DNA of 36,358 nt from assembly GCA_902495455.1 (NCBI GenBank), contig CABUXJ010000025.1, forward strand, positions 1-36,358, read 5' to 3'. The notes under the pieces were generated by a model. The model was not told where the DNA came from. It saw nothing but the letters and a program-made list of their open reading frames with translations, and ran no database searches. The position numbers and the translations under genes are program-made. Below are positions 1 to 7,250 of this stretch, one piece after another. The DNA is from an uncultured Prevotella sp. Its GTDB lineage: Bacteria > Bacteroidota > Bacteroidia > Bacteroidales > Bacteroidaceae. Position 1 is the stretch's first letter. Every line of letters starts with the position of its first letter.

Positions 1-182
1 GGTCATACAGGCTAAAATTAACCGAAGACCGAGAGAGAAACTAAAATTTTCTACACCCGTGAGAGAGTTTTACAAAAACTTTTCGTAATATTGCACTTGC
101 TTGTTGACTCTTTATTATTCCGGCGGGGTAACCTATGACGGCATTTCTACTCAGTGACTTCATCTTATACCTTTAACCGGCG

Positions 183-190
183 CAAAGGTA
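183..190 (-). promoter_or_regulatory. Leftward promoter core (TACCTTTG)
   Basis: Read on the minus strand, these bases give TACCTTTG, a match to the Bacteroidetes -7 consensus TAnnTTTG. No good TTTG -33 element is visible at the expected distance. The target gene would lie outside the window. Confidence 0.3.
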
Positions 191-389
191 ATCATAAAAA
201 TCAGATGAAACCACTTCTTACGGAGGAATTTGTCACGCAAGCGCGGAAGACCTGTCATCTTCACACGCCGGCAGTAGTAAAACCTCGGAACGATGAGGAA
301 GAACCCGTTACGGAGTGCCGCGAAGTGGCAGAAACTCATAAATGACGTTACATAATCATAAAAGCCATACGCTTTCGGAGAATGTGATG

Positions 390-397
390 TATATTTG
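390..397 (+). promoter_or_regulatory. Promoter core (TATATTTG) upstream of bcp
   Basis: TATATTTG matches the Bacteroidetes -7 consensus and lies about 77 bases before the peroxidase start. A clear -33 TTTG is not present at 19-21 bases upstream, so this is a core-only match. Confidence 0.4.
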
Positions 398-474
398 CAG
401 GAGACATAACGTATGCGCGCAGTATATATAATGTATGCTTGCGGCATGTATAAACCAAAACAACAGTATTGATT

Positions 475-924
475 ATGGAAACAGGAAACAAGGCGCCGGA
501 AATCCTCGGACGCGACGAGAAAGGACAGGAAGTGAAACTGAGCGACTTCGCAGGCAAGAAACTCGTGCTCTATTTTTATCCGAAGGACATGACTTCGGGA
601 TGTACAAGTCAGGCCTGCAATCTGCGCGACAATTACGACGCGCTGCGCAGTGCGGGTTATGAAGTGGTCGGCGTGAGCATCAACGACGAGAAATCGCATC
701 AGAAGTTCATCGCAAAGAATGAGCTTCCGTTCCGCCTCATTGCCGACACGGAGCATGCTCTGGCGGAGAAATTCGGTGTGTGGGGCGAGAAGAGCATGTG
801 CGGCCGGAAGTATTTCGGTACGTTCCGCACGACGTTCATCATTGCCGAAGACGGCACCGTCGAGCGCATCATCGAACCGAAGAAGATAAAGGTGAAGGAC
901 CACGCGGCCCAGATATTGGGCTGA
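475..924 (+). CDS. bcp: Thioredoxin-dependent thiol peroxidase (BCP/PrxQ-type peroxiredoxin)
   Basis: This is a cytoplasmic peroxiredoxin that reduces hydrogen peroxide and organic hydroperoxides using thioredoxin. The 149-residue length is typical of the BCP/PrxQ group. The motif FYPKDMTSGCTSQAC holds the peroxidatic cysteine (C43) and, five residues on, the resolving cysteine (C48) typical of this subgroup. A conserved arginine-threonine segment (TFRTTFII) follows near residues 116-123. I chose the ATG at 475; an in-frame TTG lies six bases upstream but would add only two residues. It is followed after 84 bases by an alpha/beta hydrolase on the same strand, which may be co-transcribed. A TATATTTG core lies upstream. 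Confidence 0.93.
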   Translation: METGNKAPEILGRDEKGQEVKLSDFAGKKLVLYFYPKDMTSGCTSQACNLRDNYDALRSAGYEVVGVSINDEKSHQKFIAKNELPFRLIADTEHALAEKFGVWGEKSMCGRKYFGTFRTTFIIAEDGTVERIIEPKKIKVKDHAAQILG

Positions 925-1008
925 CACGCACCATGCGGCCGCCGCAGAACGGCGTTGGGAGACCGGCCGGAGACCGCGGACGATGGGCTGATGAAAGGAG
1001 GAAAACTT

Positions 1009-1953
1009 ATGAAGAAAATCGTTTTATCAATAGCGGCGGTGGCCGTTGTCGTCACAGCTGCCGTTGTCGGAAGTAGCCTCTACCTGCTTTCCTACTCGCT
1101 AACGCCCGATCCGAACCGCCGCGACATGGATAGTGCCTACGCGCAACTGTTCAACAATTATCCCGACATGCGCCAATGGACGGACAGCATGCGCGCCGGA
1201 GGATTGCTGAGAGACACGTTTGTCGTCATGCCGACGGGCGAACGTCATCACGCCCTCTATGCCCGCGCCGACGGGGCACACGGGCGGACGGCCGTAATCG
1301 TCCACGGATATAAGGACTGCGCGGTCAAGTTCCTATATCTCGGACGTATGTATCAGCGCGATTTGGGTTGGAATATCCTCATGCCGGACCTCCATGCTCA
1401 CGGCCTCAGCGACGGCGACGCGATACAGATGGGATGGCTCGACAGGCTGGACGTCATCCGGTGGACGGAGGTGGCGGAGGAACTGTTCCGCGACAGCGTG
1501 TGTCCGTCGCAGCTGGTGGTCCACGGCGTCTCGATGGGCGCGGCCACGACGATGTGCGTCTCGGGCGAGGAGCTGCCGCCGTACATCAGCCGTTTTGTCG
1601 AGGATTGCGGATATACGAGCGTCAAGGATGAATTTACGGTGCAGCTGAAGGAACAATTCGGGCTGCCGGCGTTCCCGCTGATACAGGTTGCCGGCGTTCT
1701 TTGCAAGATGAAATACGGATGGAGTTTTGATGAAGCGTCACCCTTGCGGCAGGTCGTCCGTTGCCGACGTCCGATGCTGTTCATACACGGTGACGCCGAT
1801 GACTTCGTGCCGACGTGGATGCTCAAGCCTCTCTATACGGCCAAACCGGGATACAAAGAAGTCATGATTACACGCGGATCGGGGCACGCCCGTTCCTTCT
1901 ATGACAATCCGGAGGACTACCGGGACAAGGTCGGGGCTTTTCTGAAGCGGTAA
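1009..1953 (+). CDS. Membrane-anchored alpha/beta hydrolase
   Basis: This 314-residue serine hydrolase is of the Bem46/YfhR-like type. An N-terminal hydrophobic segment (about residues 3-28) should anchor it in the inner membrane or act as an uncleaved signal, with the catalytic domain outside. The fold markers are the oxyanion strand VIVHGYKD, the nucleophile elbow GVSMGA (S175), the acid in HGDADDFVP (probably D264) and the histidine in GSGHARS (H293). The ATG at 1009 is preceded by AAAGGAGG, a strong ribosome site, which decides the start over an upstream in-frame alternative. Its 3' end overlaps the convergent GT2 gene by 37 bases. The substrate cannot be told from sequence; an esterase or peptidase-like activity is the family expectation. 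Confidence 0.85.
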   Translation: MKKIVLSIAAVAVVVTAAVVGSSLYLLSYSLTPDPNRRDMDSAYAQLFNNYPDMRQWTDSMRAGGLLRDTFVVMPTGERHHALYARADGAHGRTAVIVHGYKDCAVKFLYLGRMYQRDLGWNILMPDLHAHGLSDGDAIQMGWLDRLDVIRWTEVAEELFRDSVCPSQLVVHGVSMGAATTMCVSGEELPPYISRFVEDCGYTSVKDEFTVQLKEQFGLPAFPLIQVAGVLCKMKYGWSFDEASPLRQVVRCRRPMLFIHGDADDFVPTWMLKPLYTAKPGYKEVMITRGSGHARSFYDNPEDYRDKVGAFLKR

Positions 1954-2732
1954 AAGAATGTGCGGATGACAAACCAACAGTGCATCAGCAGGGTCACCGC
2001 ATGGCCGTAGTGGCTTGTCATAACGCGGTAACGCTCGCGCAGCGAGTCGCGATGGTGAAGCGTGGTCTGGCCCTCTTCAGTATAGCAGGCCACCGTCCGG
2101 CCCACATTGACGAGCGGCAGACGGCGCCGGCGGGCCTCTTTCATGACGCGGATGCACCAGTCGACGTCGGCCGAATAGCGGTAACGGAGGTCGTAGGCGA
2201 TGTCCCGGGCGATGTCCGTGCGGGCATAGAACGCCTGATGACAGACCAGCATGCCGTGCGCGAACGACCTCCACGTCAGACGGCGGGGAGGACGCAGACG
2301 GCGCGGACGAAGATAGCGGCCCTCGCCGTCCACGATGTCGGTGTCGCCATAGAGCACCGCCGGCCACTCGCCCGATGGCGTCTGCTCAAGCCGGCCGCCG
2401 CGGATGACGGTCTCGAGAGTATTGTCGTCTGGAAAAAAATCGCCGGCATTGAGGAACAGAACATAGTCGCCCGTGACGCGCCGGAGTCCCTTGTTCATCG
2501 CGTCATAAAGCCCGCGGTCGGGTTCGGACATGACGAAGACCTTATGACCGCATCCCGAACCGTCCGAACGGCGGGCGTAGTCCTCGGCGACGGCAACGGT
2601 GTCGTCCCGTGACGCGCCGTCGACGATGATGTGCTCGACGTGCGGCCACGTCTGACGGAGCACGCTCTCAACCGTGCGGGGCAGACAGCCGGCGGCATTG
2701 TACGTTATGGTGACTATGCTGAACTTTATCAT
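1917..2732 (-). CDS. Family 2 glycosyltransferase
   Basis: This is a GT-A fold glycosyltransferase of about 271 residues that transfers a sugar from a nucleotide-sugar donor, probably in surface polysaccharide or glycoconjugate synthesis. The N-terminus FSIVTITYNAAGCLPRTVES is the classical GT2 donor-binding strand. IIVDGASRDDT follows near residues 35-45, and LFLNAGD near 93-99 stands in the place of the metal-binding DxD. The segment SEPDRGLYDAMNKG is characteristic of the WcaA-like group. I prefer the ATG at 2732; a GTG three codons upstream is also open. It lies 62 bases downstream of the GT4 gene with the same orientation, suggesting a two-gene unit. The acceptor is unknown. Confidence 0.88.
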   Translation of the reverse strand: MIKFSIVTITYNAAGCLPRTVESVLRQTWPHVEHIIVDGASRDDTVAVAEDYARRSDGSGCGHKVFVMSEPDRGLYDAMNKGLRRVTGDYVLFLNAGDFFPDDNTLETVIRGGRLEQTPSGEWPAVLYGDTDIVDGEGRYLRPRRLRPPRRLTWRSFAHGMLVCHQAFYARTDIARDIAYDLRYRYSADVDWCIRVMKEARRRRLPLVNVGRTVACYTEEGQTTLHHRDSLRERYRVMTSHYGHAVTLLMHCWFVIRTFFYRFRKAPTLSR

Positions 2733-2794
2733 ACGCGACACAAAACCTTATTATATACGATGCTTAACCTTATAATATATAATACTGTACTTGC

Positions 2795-4069
2795 CTATAT
2801 CCTGTAGTGTTTCTGTGCCAATGCCTGATTGTAGACCTCTATGTATCTGAGGGCGACGCTCTGTTCGGAATAGTGTGAGACGACTTTGGACACGGCGGCA
2901 CGGCGCAATTCGTCGGTATTGTCGTGGCTGAGCACCCAGTTGATGCCTTCGGCGAGGTCGGCGGAGTCACGATAGGCGGCGACATATCCGTTGCGGCGGT
3001 GGTCGATCATCTCCGGTATGCCGCCCACGCGGAAGCCCACGCATGGCACACCGCAGGCCATTGCCTCCATGATCGTATTAGGGAGATTGTCTTCCAGCGA
3101 TGGCAGGACAAAGACATCGGCGGCATTGTATATATCCACGATGCGGCGCTCGTCACTCACGTAGCCCAGCGGCAGAACCTTGACCGGTAGCAGCGGTGCC
3201 ACGTTTTCGGCATGACCGCCGAGCACGGCGACGCTCGTTTCGGCCGCAAGCTCCGGATGTTCGGCCGCAAGACGGGTCATGGCTTCGACAAAGTAGTCCA
3301 TACCCTTGCGACGGTCAGTGACCCGTTGCGACACAAAGAGTATCAGACGAGTGTCGGCGGGCAATCCCAGCAGATGGCGGGCCTCAGCCCGGTCCGTCGG
3401 ACGGAATACGCCGGTGGCTATCGCGTTGGGCACATCGGTGACATGCTGTCCGCGGAGCAGCGCACTGTTGCGCGCCTCGCCGGCCAGCCACTTGCTGCAC
3501 GCGACGTAGTAGATGCTGCGGTCTTTCAGCATGCGTTGCTTCTTGCGCCACACCTTGGCGGCCAAATCGTTGTCACCGCCACCGCCCGGCAGCAGCGGAC
3601 AGCGCCGGCAACCACTCTTGAACATGCCGCAGCCGCGGGCATAATGACAGATGGATGCCGCCGGCCAAAGGTCATGCATAGTCCACACCACGGGCTTACC
3701 CGAATCCAGGATGCGACGTATGCCGGCGAGCGAAAGCATGCCTTGATTGATCCAATGGAGGTGTATGACGTCGGCTTCGCGAAACTCCCGCGTTCCGGTT
3801 ATGTCGTTTCCGCTATTAGCGATGTCGATCTCAAAAAGATGTTCGCGGTTGAAGTAAAGCCTGACGAAGATTGCCAGACGTTCCCACAGGAAGTGCCAGC
3901 GGAGAAGCCACCGTCGGGACAGTCCCGAGACGGTGATACAGTCTGACTCCTTTTCGGCCACGAGCATGCGTGCCTTCACTCCGTTGTTGTTCAGCGCGTC
4001 CATGAGCCGTCGTGCTGCTACGGCGGCTCCACCCGTGTTCTCGCTCTTGTTGACTATGAGTACTCTCAT
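2795..4069 (-). CDS. Family 4 glycosyltransferase
   Basis: This 424-residue GT-B fold retaining glycosyltransferase probably builds surface polysaccharide together with the adjacent GT2. The N-terminus MRVLIVNKSENTGGAAVAA is the usual Rossmann entry with a glycine-rich loop. HLHWINQG and TMHDLWP lie in the N-terminal domain, followed by a cysteine-rich segment CHYARGCGMFKSGCRRCP that I associate with the WcaC-like branch. The C-terminal domain holds FVLPSLEDNLPNTIMEAMAC near residues 320-340, the acidic-x7-E donor-binding motif, and then GVPCVGFRVGGIPE. The gene follows directly after tandem 66-bp promoter-bearing repeats. GT2 follows it downstream. Donor and acceptor sugars are not predictable here. 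Confidence 0.9.
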   Translation of the reverse strand: MRVLIVNKSENTGGAAVAARRLMDALNNNGVKARMLVAEKESDCITVSGLSRRWLLRWHFLWERLAIFVRLYFNREHLFEIDIANSGNDITGTREFREADVIHLHWINQGMLSLAGIRRILDSGKPVVWTMHDLWPAASICHYARGCGMFKSGCRRCPLLPGGGGDNDLAAKVWRKKQRMLKDRSIYYVACSKWLAGEARNSALLRGQHVTDVPNAIATGVFRPTDRAEARHLLGLPADTRLILFVSQRVTDRRKGMDYFVEAMTRLAAEHPELAAETSVAVLGGHAENVAPLLPVKVLPLGYVSDERRIVDIYNAADVFVLPSLEDNLPNTIMEAMACGVPCVGFRVGGIPEMIDHRRNGYVAAYRDSADLAEGINWVLSHDNTDELRRAAVSKVVSHYSEQSVALRYIEVYNQALAQKHYRI

Positions 4070-4084
4070 TTGGCGTGATATGTT

Positions 4085-4236
4085 TTATGCAAAGACAATG
4101 CAAACGAGCGTAATGTGAGCTTGCTCACCGATTGCCGAGTGTAGCTTGTCTTATGCAAAGACAATGCAAACGAGCGTAATGTGAGCTTGCTCACCGATTG
4201 CCGAGTGTAGCTTGTCTTATGCAAAGATAGTGCAAA
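4085..4236. repeat. Tandem 66-bp repeat carrying promoter-like sequence
   Basis: Two complete 66-bp units (4085-4150, 4151-4216) appear identical apart from the outer edge, and a third begins at 4217 but breaks off after about 20 bases. Each unit contains the dyad GTGAGC-TT-GCTCAC and, on the minus strand, a promoter-like TGTCTTTGCA; the truncated third unit has the consensus TATCTTTGCA. Read leftwards the array leads straight into the GT4 gene at 4069. I have the impression that related sequences occur upstream of many Prevotella-type genes, but I cannot verify that here. Confidence 0.85.
4222..4229 (-). promoter_or_regulatory. Promoter core (TATCTTTG) for the GT4-GT2 unit
   Basis: On the minus strand this is TATCTTTG, a full match to the -7 consensus. 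Two further near-matches (TGTCTTTG) sit 66 and 132 bases nearer the gene, inside the tandem repeat units, so transcription may start at up to three stacked points. No clear TTTG -33 element is seen. Confidence 0.5.
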
Positions 4237-4441
4237 AATCCGACTTCACGAAGCATCCGAAACGTTTTTTGGACAATCCTGTCAATATTTCCATACCGCA
4301 TGATCATATCCATATCGCTTTTCATGCAAAAACACACTGTTTTACCACTGTGTGCGCAAACAGTCGTTGATTTACGTCAAGAATGATGCGGTTTTATGTA
4401 TTTTGCAGACCAAAAATATTCTCGCTTTCGTGCAATCGTCG

Positions 4442-4449
4442 TACCTTTG
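4442..4449 (+). promoter_or_regulatory. Promoter core (TACCTTTG) of candidate structured RNA
   Basis: TACCTTTG matches the Bacteroidetes -7 consensus and is followed by GCATCG. No coding region follows before the terminator at 4689-4723, so it most likely drives a noncoding transcript. A -33 TTTG is not obvious. Confidence 0.5.
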
Positions 4450-4455
4450 CATCGT

Positions 4456-4723
4456 CAAAAGGTTAATAGATTGTTTTAGGTTAGTAGTAATATTTATAGT
4501 TTTAGGTTTTTAGTTATTGGTAAAAAGAAAGTTTCAAATGTGGATAACAGAGGCAACCGTGAGGTTCCCTTAACTTTCTAAGAAAAGGTTAGTATCGGTC
4601 ACGGGCGCCACGCGGGCCATAAGTGATGGCAGCAGGCTTCCGACCGAGAACCAAGATAAAATGATTTTTCATTTTAACATAGGCTTTGAACGCCGCTGCT
4701 CGTTGACGAGTAGCGGCGTTTTT
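4456..4723 (+). ncRNA. Candidate structured noncoding RNA, about 270 nt
   Basis: The span is bounded by a TACCTTTG promoter core and a strong intrinsic terminator, and contains no plausible reading frame. After an AU-rich, repetitive 5' region (several TTTAGGTT-like copies) come nested helices. GAAAGTT (4527-4533) pairs with AACTTTC (4572-4578), enclosing AGG-c-AACC-GTGA-GGTT-c-CCT. GGTT and CGGTC (4587-4600) pair with GACCG and AACC (4642-4652), enclosing GCCAT-aagtg-ATGGC. TAAAATGA pairs with TCATTTTA (4657-4676). It lacks the SRP RNA and RNase P signature motifs that I know. A 6S-like RNA (the Rfam Bacteroidales-1 family) is a possibility I cannot test. The exact 5' end is inferred from the promoter. 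Confidence 0.5.
4689..4723 (+). terminator. Intrinsic terminator of the candidate RNA
   Basis: A 14-bp stem (AACGCCGCTGCTCG against CGAGTAGCGGCGTT, one G-T wobble) with a TTGA loop runs into TTTTT. This is a textbook intrinsic terminator with no upstream coding gene on this strand. Confidence 0.8.
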
Positions 4724-4781
4724 GGTTGGCCGCGGCGGCCGACTGGAGAATAAAAACATAAAACGACGACAGCCCCACCCA

Positions 4782-4858
4782 TACCTCCCCAAGGGGAGGG
4801 TGCCTACGAAATGACGGAAGAAAACTCTGATATCTAACATCTGCCATCTAACAAGCAG
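4782..4858. repeat. Dispersed intergenic repeat, first copy
   Basis: A CCTCCCC/GGGGAGG palindrome followed by GTGCCTACGAAATGA and then TCTAACATCTGCCATCTAAC resembles, in the same order, the segment at about 26162-26293. The two copies lie in different intergenic regions, so this is a dispersed noncoding element. No function is evident. Confidence 0.65.
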
Positions 4859-4864
4859 TTGGGG

Positions 4865-4935
4865 CTATACATAACGAGGGGAGGGAAAACCCGAAGCCGT
4901 GGCTGTCGGATTTTCCCTCCCCTCGTTATGTATAG
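4865..4935. repeat. Near-perfect 71-bp palindrome next to DUF4842 stop codon
   Basis: Arms of 25 bases (4865-4889 and 4911-4935) are perfectly complementary. After a single mismatch the stem continues with CCGA/TCGG and AGCC-GT-GGCT, so nearly the entire element folds on itself. It starts 16 bases beyond the leftward DUF4842 stop. It could end transcription from that side, although a clean T-run after the stem is lacking in that direction. Confidence 0.85.
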
Positions 4936-4951
4936 TTGTTTTATATCACAT

Positions 4952-6184
4952 TTAGAACACTGTGCCCGCTACGGGGTTGGTGCACCATGTGGTTTTCCAG
5001 GGATTGGCTACGTATTCAGGGAATTCCGGATAAGCGTCACTGATTCTCATCTTCTCGATGGTCCAACGATAAGTCTGAGGTACGCAAATCTTTGCAGGAG
5101 CCTTGCCGGCTTCCGTTGTCAGCATGATGTCGGCGCCGTCCTTGTTGACTACGACGGGTATGTTGTTGGCGTTCCAGTCATAGTTGCCCGGTATGCTGAA
5201 GATGGCGACGGGGCAAGTCTTGGTGTCCTTGCCGGTGTTTGCCATGACATCGGTTCCGATGCCGAGTGCTTCGTGTATCTCCACACCGCCGATGGTCAGC
5301 GGCAGACGGCCTCCGGCTGCGCGGACGATGATGGTCGTGTGATCCCATGCGATACGTGCGTCGAAGACAACATCATTGAAGTCGAAGTCGCCGATTTCTC
5401 CGAAGTCCTCGGCGATGATGCGCTGTCCGTCCTTATAAAGTCCTGGAGCGATGCGGATGATCCAGTCGTTGTAGAAACCGTCGGCCTCGATCTGTTTGTC
5501 TGCATCCTGACCGTGGGATTCATAGTCGAAGCCGACGAAATACATTCCGGCTACACTCGGGTCGATTATGTCGCCGGGGATGATGACATAGCGGTAGTAC
5601 GTATGGTTATCCAACGAGTTGTGGTAGCCGAAGCGCGAGGTGCTGCTGTTGACCATAAACTGGATTTTGTCTGAGTGGAAGACACGGCTGTTAGGATTGT
5701 TGGGATTGGTGAGCTCGCCGCCCCAAACTTGATTATTGACAGCTAAGTCACCTCTGTTGAAATTATTGATGTGCTCGTCGCCATCACCGCATGTCAGGTA
5801 GTCCATATTCTGACCATAGTCCGTCGAGCTGATCTGCTGAGCAAAGTAGTCGGACCAATTTACGGCCACGCCCTGCGGATTGGGATTGGCTGTGAACCAG
5901 TCTGTCACAACCGCAATCTGCTCTTCCGTAAGCGGAGCGGGCACCTCGACATAGCCGCCCCAGTTGTTGCCTTCGGTATTGACACCTTTCGTACCATACT
6001 CCTTGGACGTCTGGTCTGCAAATCCCCAGTTATGTCCGGCAGCAATGTTGCCGAACTGACGGATAAACTCGGCCTCGTACTGGGCCTTCAATTGATTTTG
6101 AGCTGCATTGGGATCATACATATCCTCGTCACTTGAGCAACTCACAGCTGAAACGACGATGGCCAACATGGCCATACTCTTCAT
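4952..6184 (-). CDS. DUF4842/LruC-domain surface lipoprotein
   Basis: This is a predicted lipoprotein of 410 residues. A short signal peptide ends in a lipobox with the acceptor cysteine at residue 16 (VVSAVSC). The next residues SSDED are acidic, as in the Bacteroidetes lipoprotein export signal, so the mature protein is probably displayed on the cell surface. The C-terminal half contains EDFGEIGDFDFNDVVFDARI, the hallmark of the LruC/DUF4842 family, whose acidic residues suggest calcium binding. No enzymatic motif is seen. A TATTTTTG promoter core lies upstream, beside a large dispersed repeat, and a 71-bp palindrome lies directly downstream, so it seems to be a single-gene unit. Its biological role is unknown; family members are thought to be adhesion or matrix proteins, which is inference here. 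Confidence 0.85.
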   Translation of the reverse strand: MKSMAMLAIVVSAVSCSSDEDMYDPNAAQNQLKAQYEAEFIRQFGNIAAGHNWGFADQTSKEYGTKGVNTEGNNWGGYVEVPAPLTEEQIAVVTDWFTANPNPQGVAVNWSDYFAQQISSTDYGQNMDYLTCGDGDEHINNFNRGDLAVNNQVWGGELTNPNNPNSRVFHSDKIQFMVNSSTSRFGYHNSLDNHTYYRYVIIPGDIIDPSVAGMYFVGFDYESHGQDADKQIEADGFYNDWIIRIAPGLYKDGQRIIAEDFGEIGDFDFNDVVFDARIAWDHTTIIVRAAGGRLPLTIGGVEIHEALGIGTDVMANTGKDTKTCPVAIFSIPGNYDWNANNIPVVVNKDGADIMLTTEAGKAPAKICVPQTYRWTIEKMRISDAYPEFPEYVANPWKTTWCTNPVAGTVF

Positions 6185-6235
6185 AAAAAAACGTCCTACG
6201 CATATCTATATTCTTTGAAAGTTAAAAATCGCGTA

Positions 6236-6243
6236 CAAAAATA
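6236..6243 (-). promoter_or_regulatory. Promoter core (TATTTTTG) for DUF4842 gene
   Basis: On the minus strand this reads TATTTTTG, a match to TAnnTTTG, about 50 bases before the ATG at 6184. The surrounding DNA is very AT-rich. No TTTG is found at the -33 distance. Confidence 0.45.
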
Positions 6244-6336
6244 GTAAAAGATATAAACATAAGTATATTATCAATGTTAATTTTGCGCAATCAAGCACAT
6301 TTTATCATTAAAAAATCAAAAATTAGCATGGAAAAG

Positions 6337-6950
6337 TCCCCTATGGTCCCCCAAAGGTGGGACACTGAGCGGGTGGAGTGGCGGACGGGAAGGGCGGGTA
6401 AAGGTGTGCTCCTCGGAGGTTTGTCAAGAATATTCTGAATTTAACGTCGATTTTCAGGCCCACTTTTGAAAATTTTTCGGTCTCGCTCCCGAATTTTCAA
6501 ATCTCACGAAGGTCAAAATCGGGCGTTTTTTTCGGCGGAGAAACGACAGTTTTTGCAACACATTCATTCTTAGTTATTTATGAATGGCGTCAGCTCTCCC
6601 TCCCCTTGGGGAGGGCCGGGGTGGGGCCCCGCAAGGCCCTTATTGCTCTGCAACGGGGCTGCTATTGCATTGCAACGGCGGCCTCGTTGCAACATGGCGG
6701 CGTGCTCGTTGCGATGCAATAACGGCCCCATAGCTCGACGACGACCACTTTTTTGTCCTTTTCCGGTAGTCAAAAAACTTGCGATTTTTTGTGTTTCAGA
6801 AAAGCCGCGGGGCTTTTAAAGCGTCCCAAGCCTCCCCTTGGGGGAGTTTTGAGGAACTGTCTTAGGGGGCTTCGAGGGCTCTAAGGCCCTTATTGCTCGT
6901 GAAAACGCAAATCTTTGAGCATTTTCCCGAACACGATTTTGTAAACAAAT
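6337..6950. repeat. 610-bp dispersed structured repeat, copy A
   Basis: This segment resembles 35648-36257 from end to end and in the same orientation: both begin near CCCCTATGGTCCCCCAA and finish near TTTTGTAAACA. Shared blocks include TTTGTCAAGAATATTCTGAA, a TTGAAAAT/ATTTTCAA dyad, a CCCTCCCC-TT-GGGGAGGG palindrome (altered in copy B), and a core rich in GCAACG/CGTTGC dyads. In the core, GGGGC and TATTGCATTGC face GCGATGCAATA and GCCCC to form a large cruciform-like structure. AAGGCCCTTATTGCT occurs twice inside. Open frames across it are proline/glycine-rich by-products of the palindromes. No protein gene is supported; mobility and function are unknown. Confidence 0.8.
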
Positions 6951-7010
6951 TGTCCCTCACTTAACCCCTGTTTCTCGTCAGATTTCCGTTATCTGGCAGA
7001 TACTTATTTT

Positions 7011-7148
7011 ATGGTCGGCAGTGCGCCCGTGAAAGAATCTCGCACCACCGGCGACGGTTCTGTCCGTACGTTCGAAACCGTTGACTTCATGGCCATCACG
7101 GCTGTAACGGTATCGGACGATGACATGCGGCGTAATAATAAGAGGTAA
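7011..7148 (+). CDS. Small open frame, unrecognised, possibly a remnant
   Basis: This 45-residue frame starts with ATG and reads MVGSAPVKESRTTGDGSVRT at its N-terminus, followed by a mixed-composition sequence and a basic tail MRRNNKR. The frame stays open upstream of the ATG to about 6945, so it may be the end of a decayed gene. Amino-acid composition looks protein-like, unlike the repeat next to it. No ribosome site or family resemblance is evident. It could equally be chance. Confidence 0.2.
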   Translation: MVGSAPVKESRTTGDGSVRTFETVDFMAITAVTVSDDDMRRNNKR

Positions 7149-7165
7149 GAATGTGTGAAAATCCT

Positions 7166-7236
7166 CTTAAAATGACAAAAACGTAAAAATAAGTCTGTTG
7201 TAGACGTGGTTATTTTTACGTTTTTGTCATTTTAAG
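7166..7236. repeat. Perfect 27-bp inverted repeat before an ATPase promoter
   Basis: The arms 7166-7192 and 7210-7236 are perfectly complementary over 27 bases. The 17-base loop can itself pair (GTCT against AGAC). The right arm ends 14 bases before the TATCTTTG core at 7251, so it covers the -33 region of the ATPase promoter. It may be an operator, a terminator for anything reading in from the left, or a small palindromic element. Confidence 0.85.
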
Positions 7237-7250
7237 CAATTTTTTTGTTG

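Larger units (their letters stand above)
1..474. other. Gene-free left margin with two promoter-like cores
   Basis: I see no convincing coding region here. Short open frames lack a ribosome site and family resemblance. The stretch holds a leftward TAnnTTTG core near 183-190, which would drive a gene beyond the left edge, and a rightward core near 390-397 upstream of the peroxidase gene. The first 130 bases are AT-rich and unassigned. Confidence 0.5.

Noticed and set aside
160..927. 255-codon minus-strand frame opposite the peroxidase gene
   Set aside because: It is the antisense shadow of a clear BCP peroxiredoxin and has no family features.
4085..4236. CRISPR or direct repeats of an integration site
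   Set aside because: Units are 66 bp, identical along the whole length and without spacers; no integrase is nearby.
4587..4652. SRP RNA or RNase P RNA identity for the candidate RNA
   Set aside because: The conserved SRP apical motif and RNase P core words were not found on either strand; the candidate is left unnamed.
4859..5674. 271-codon plus-strand frame opposite the DUF4842 gene
   Set aside because: The minus-strand frame has a lipobox and the LruC motif; this one has neither a start context nor a recognisable motif.
6580..6819. Open frame of 79 codons in repeat copy A, and its counterparts in copy B
   Set aside because: The proline/glycine/tryptophan-rich peptides come from reading palindromes such as CCCTCCCCTTGGGGAGGG; frames exist on both strands and differ between copies by indels, so no protein is under selection.
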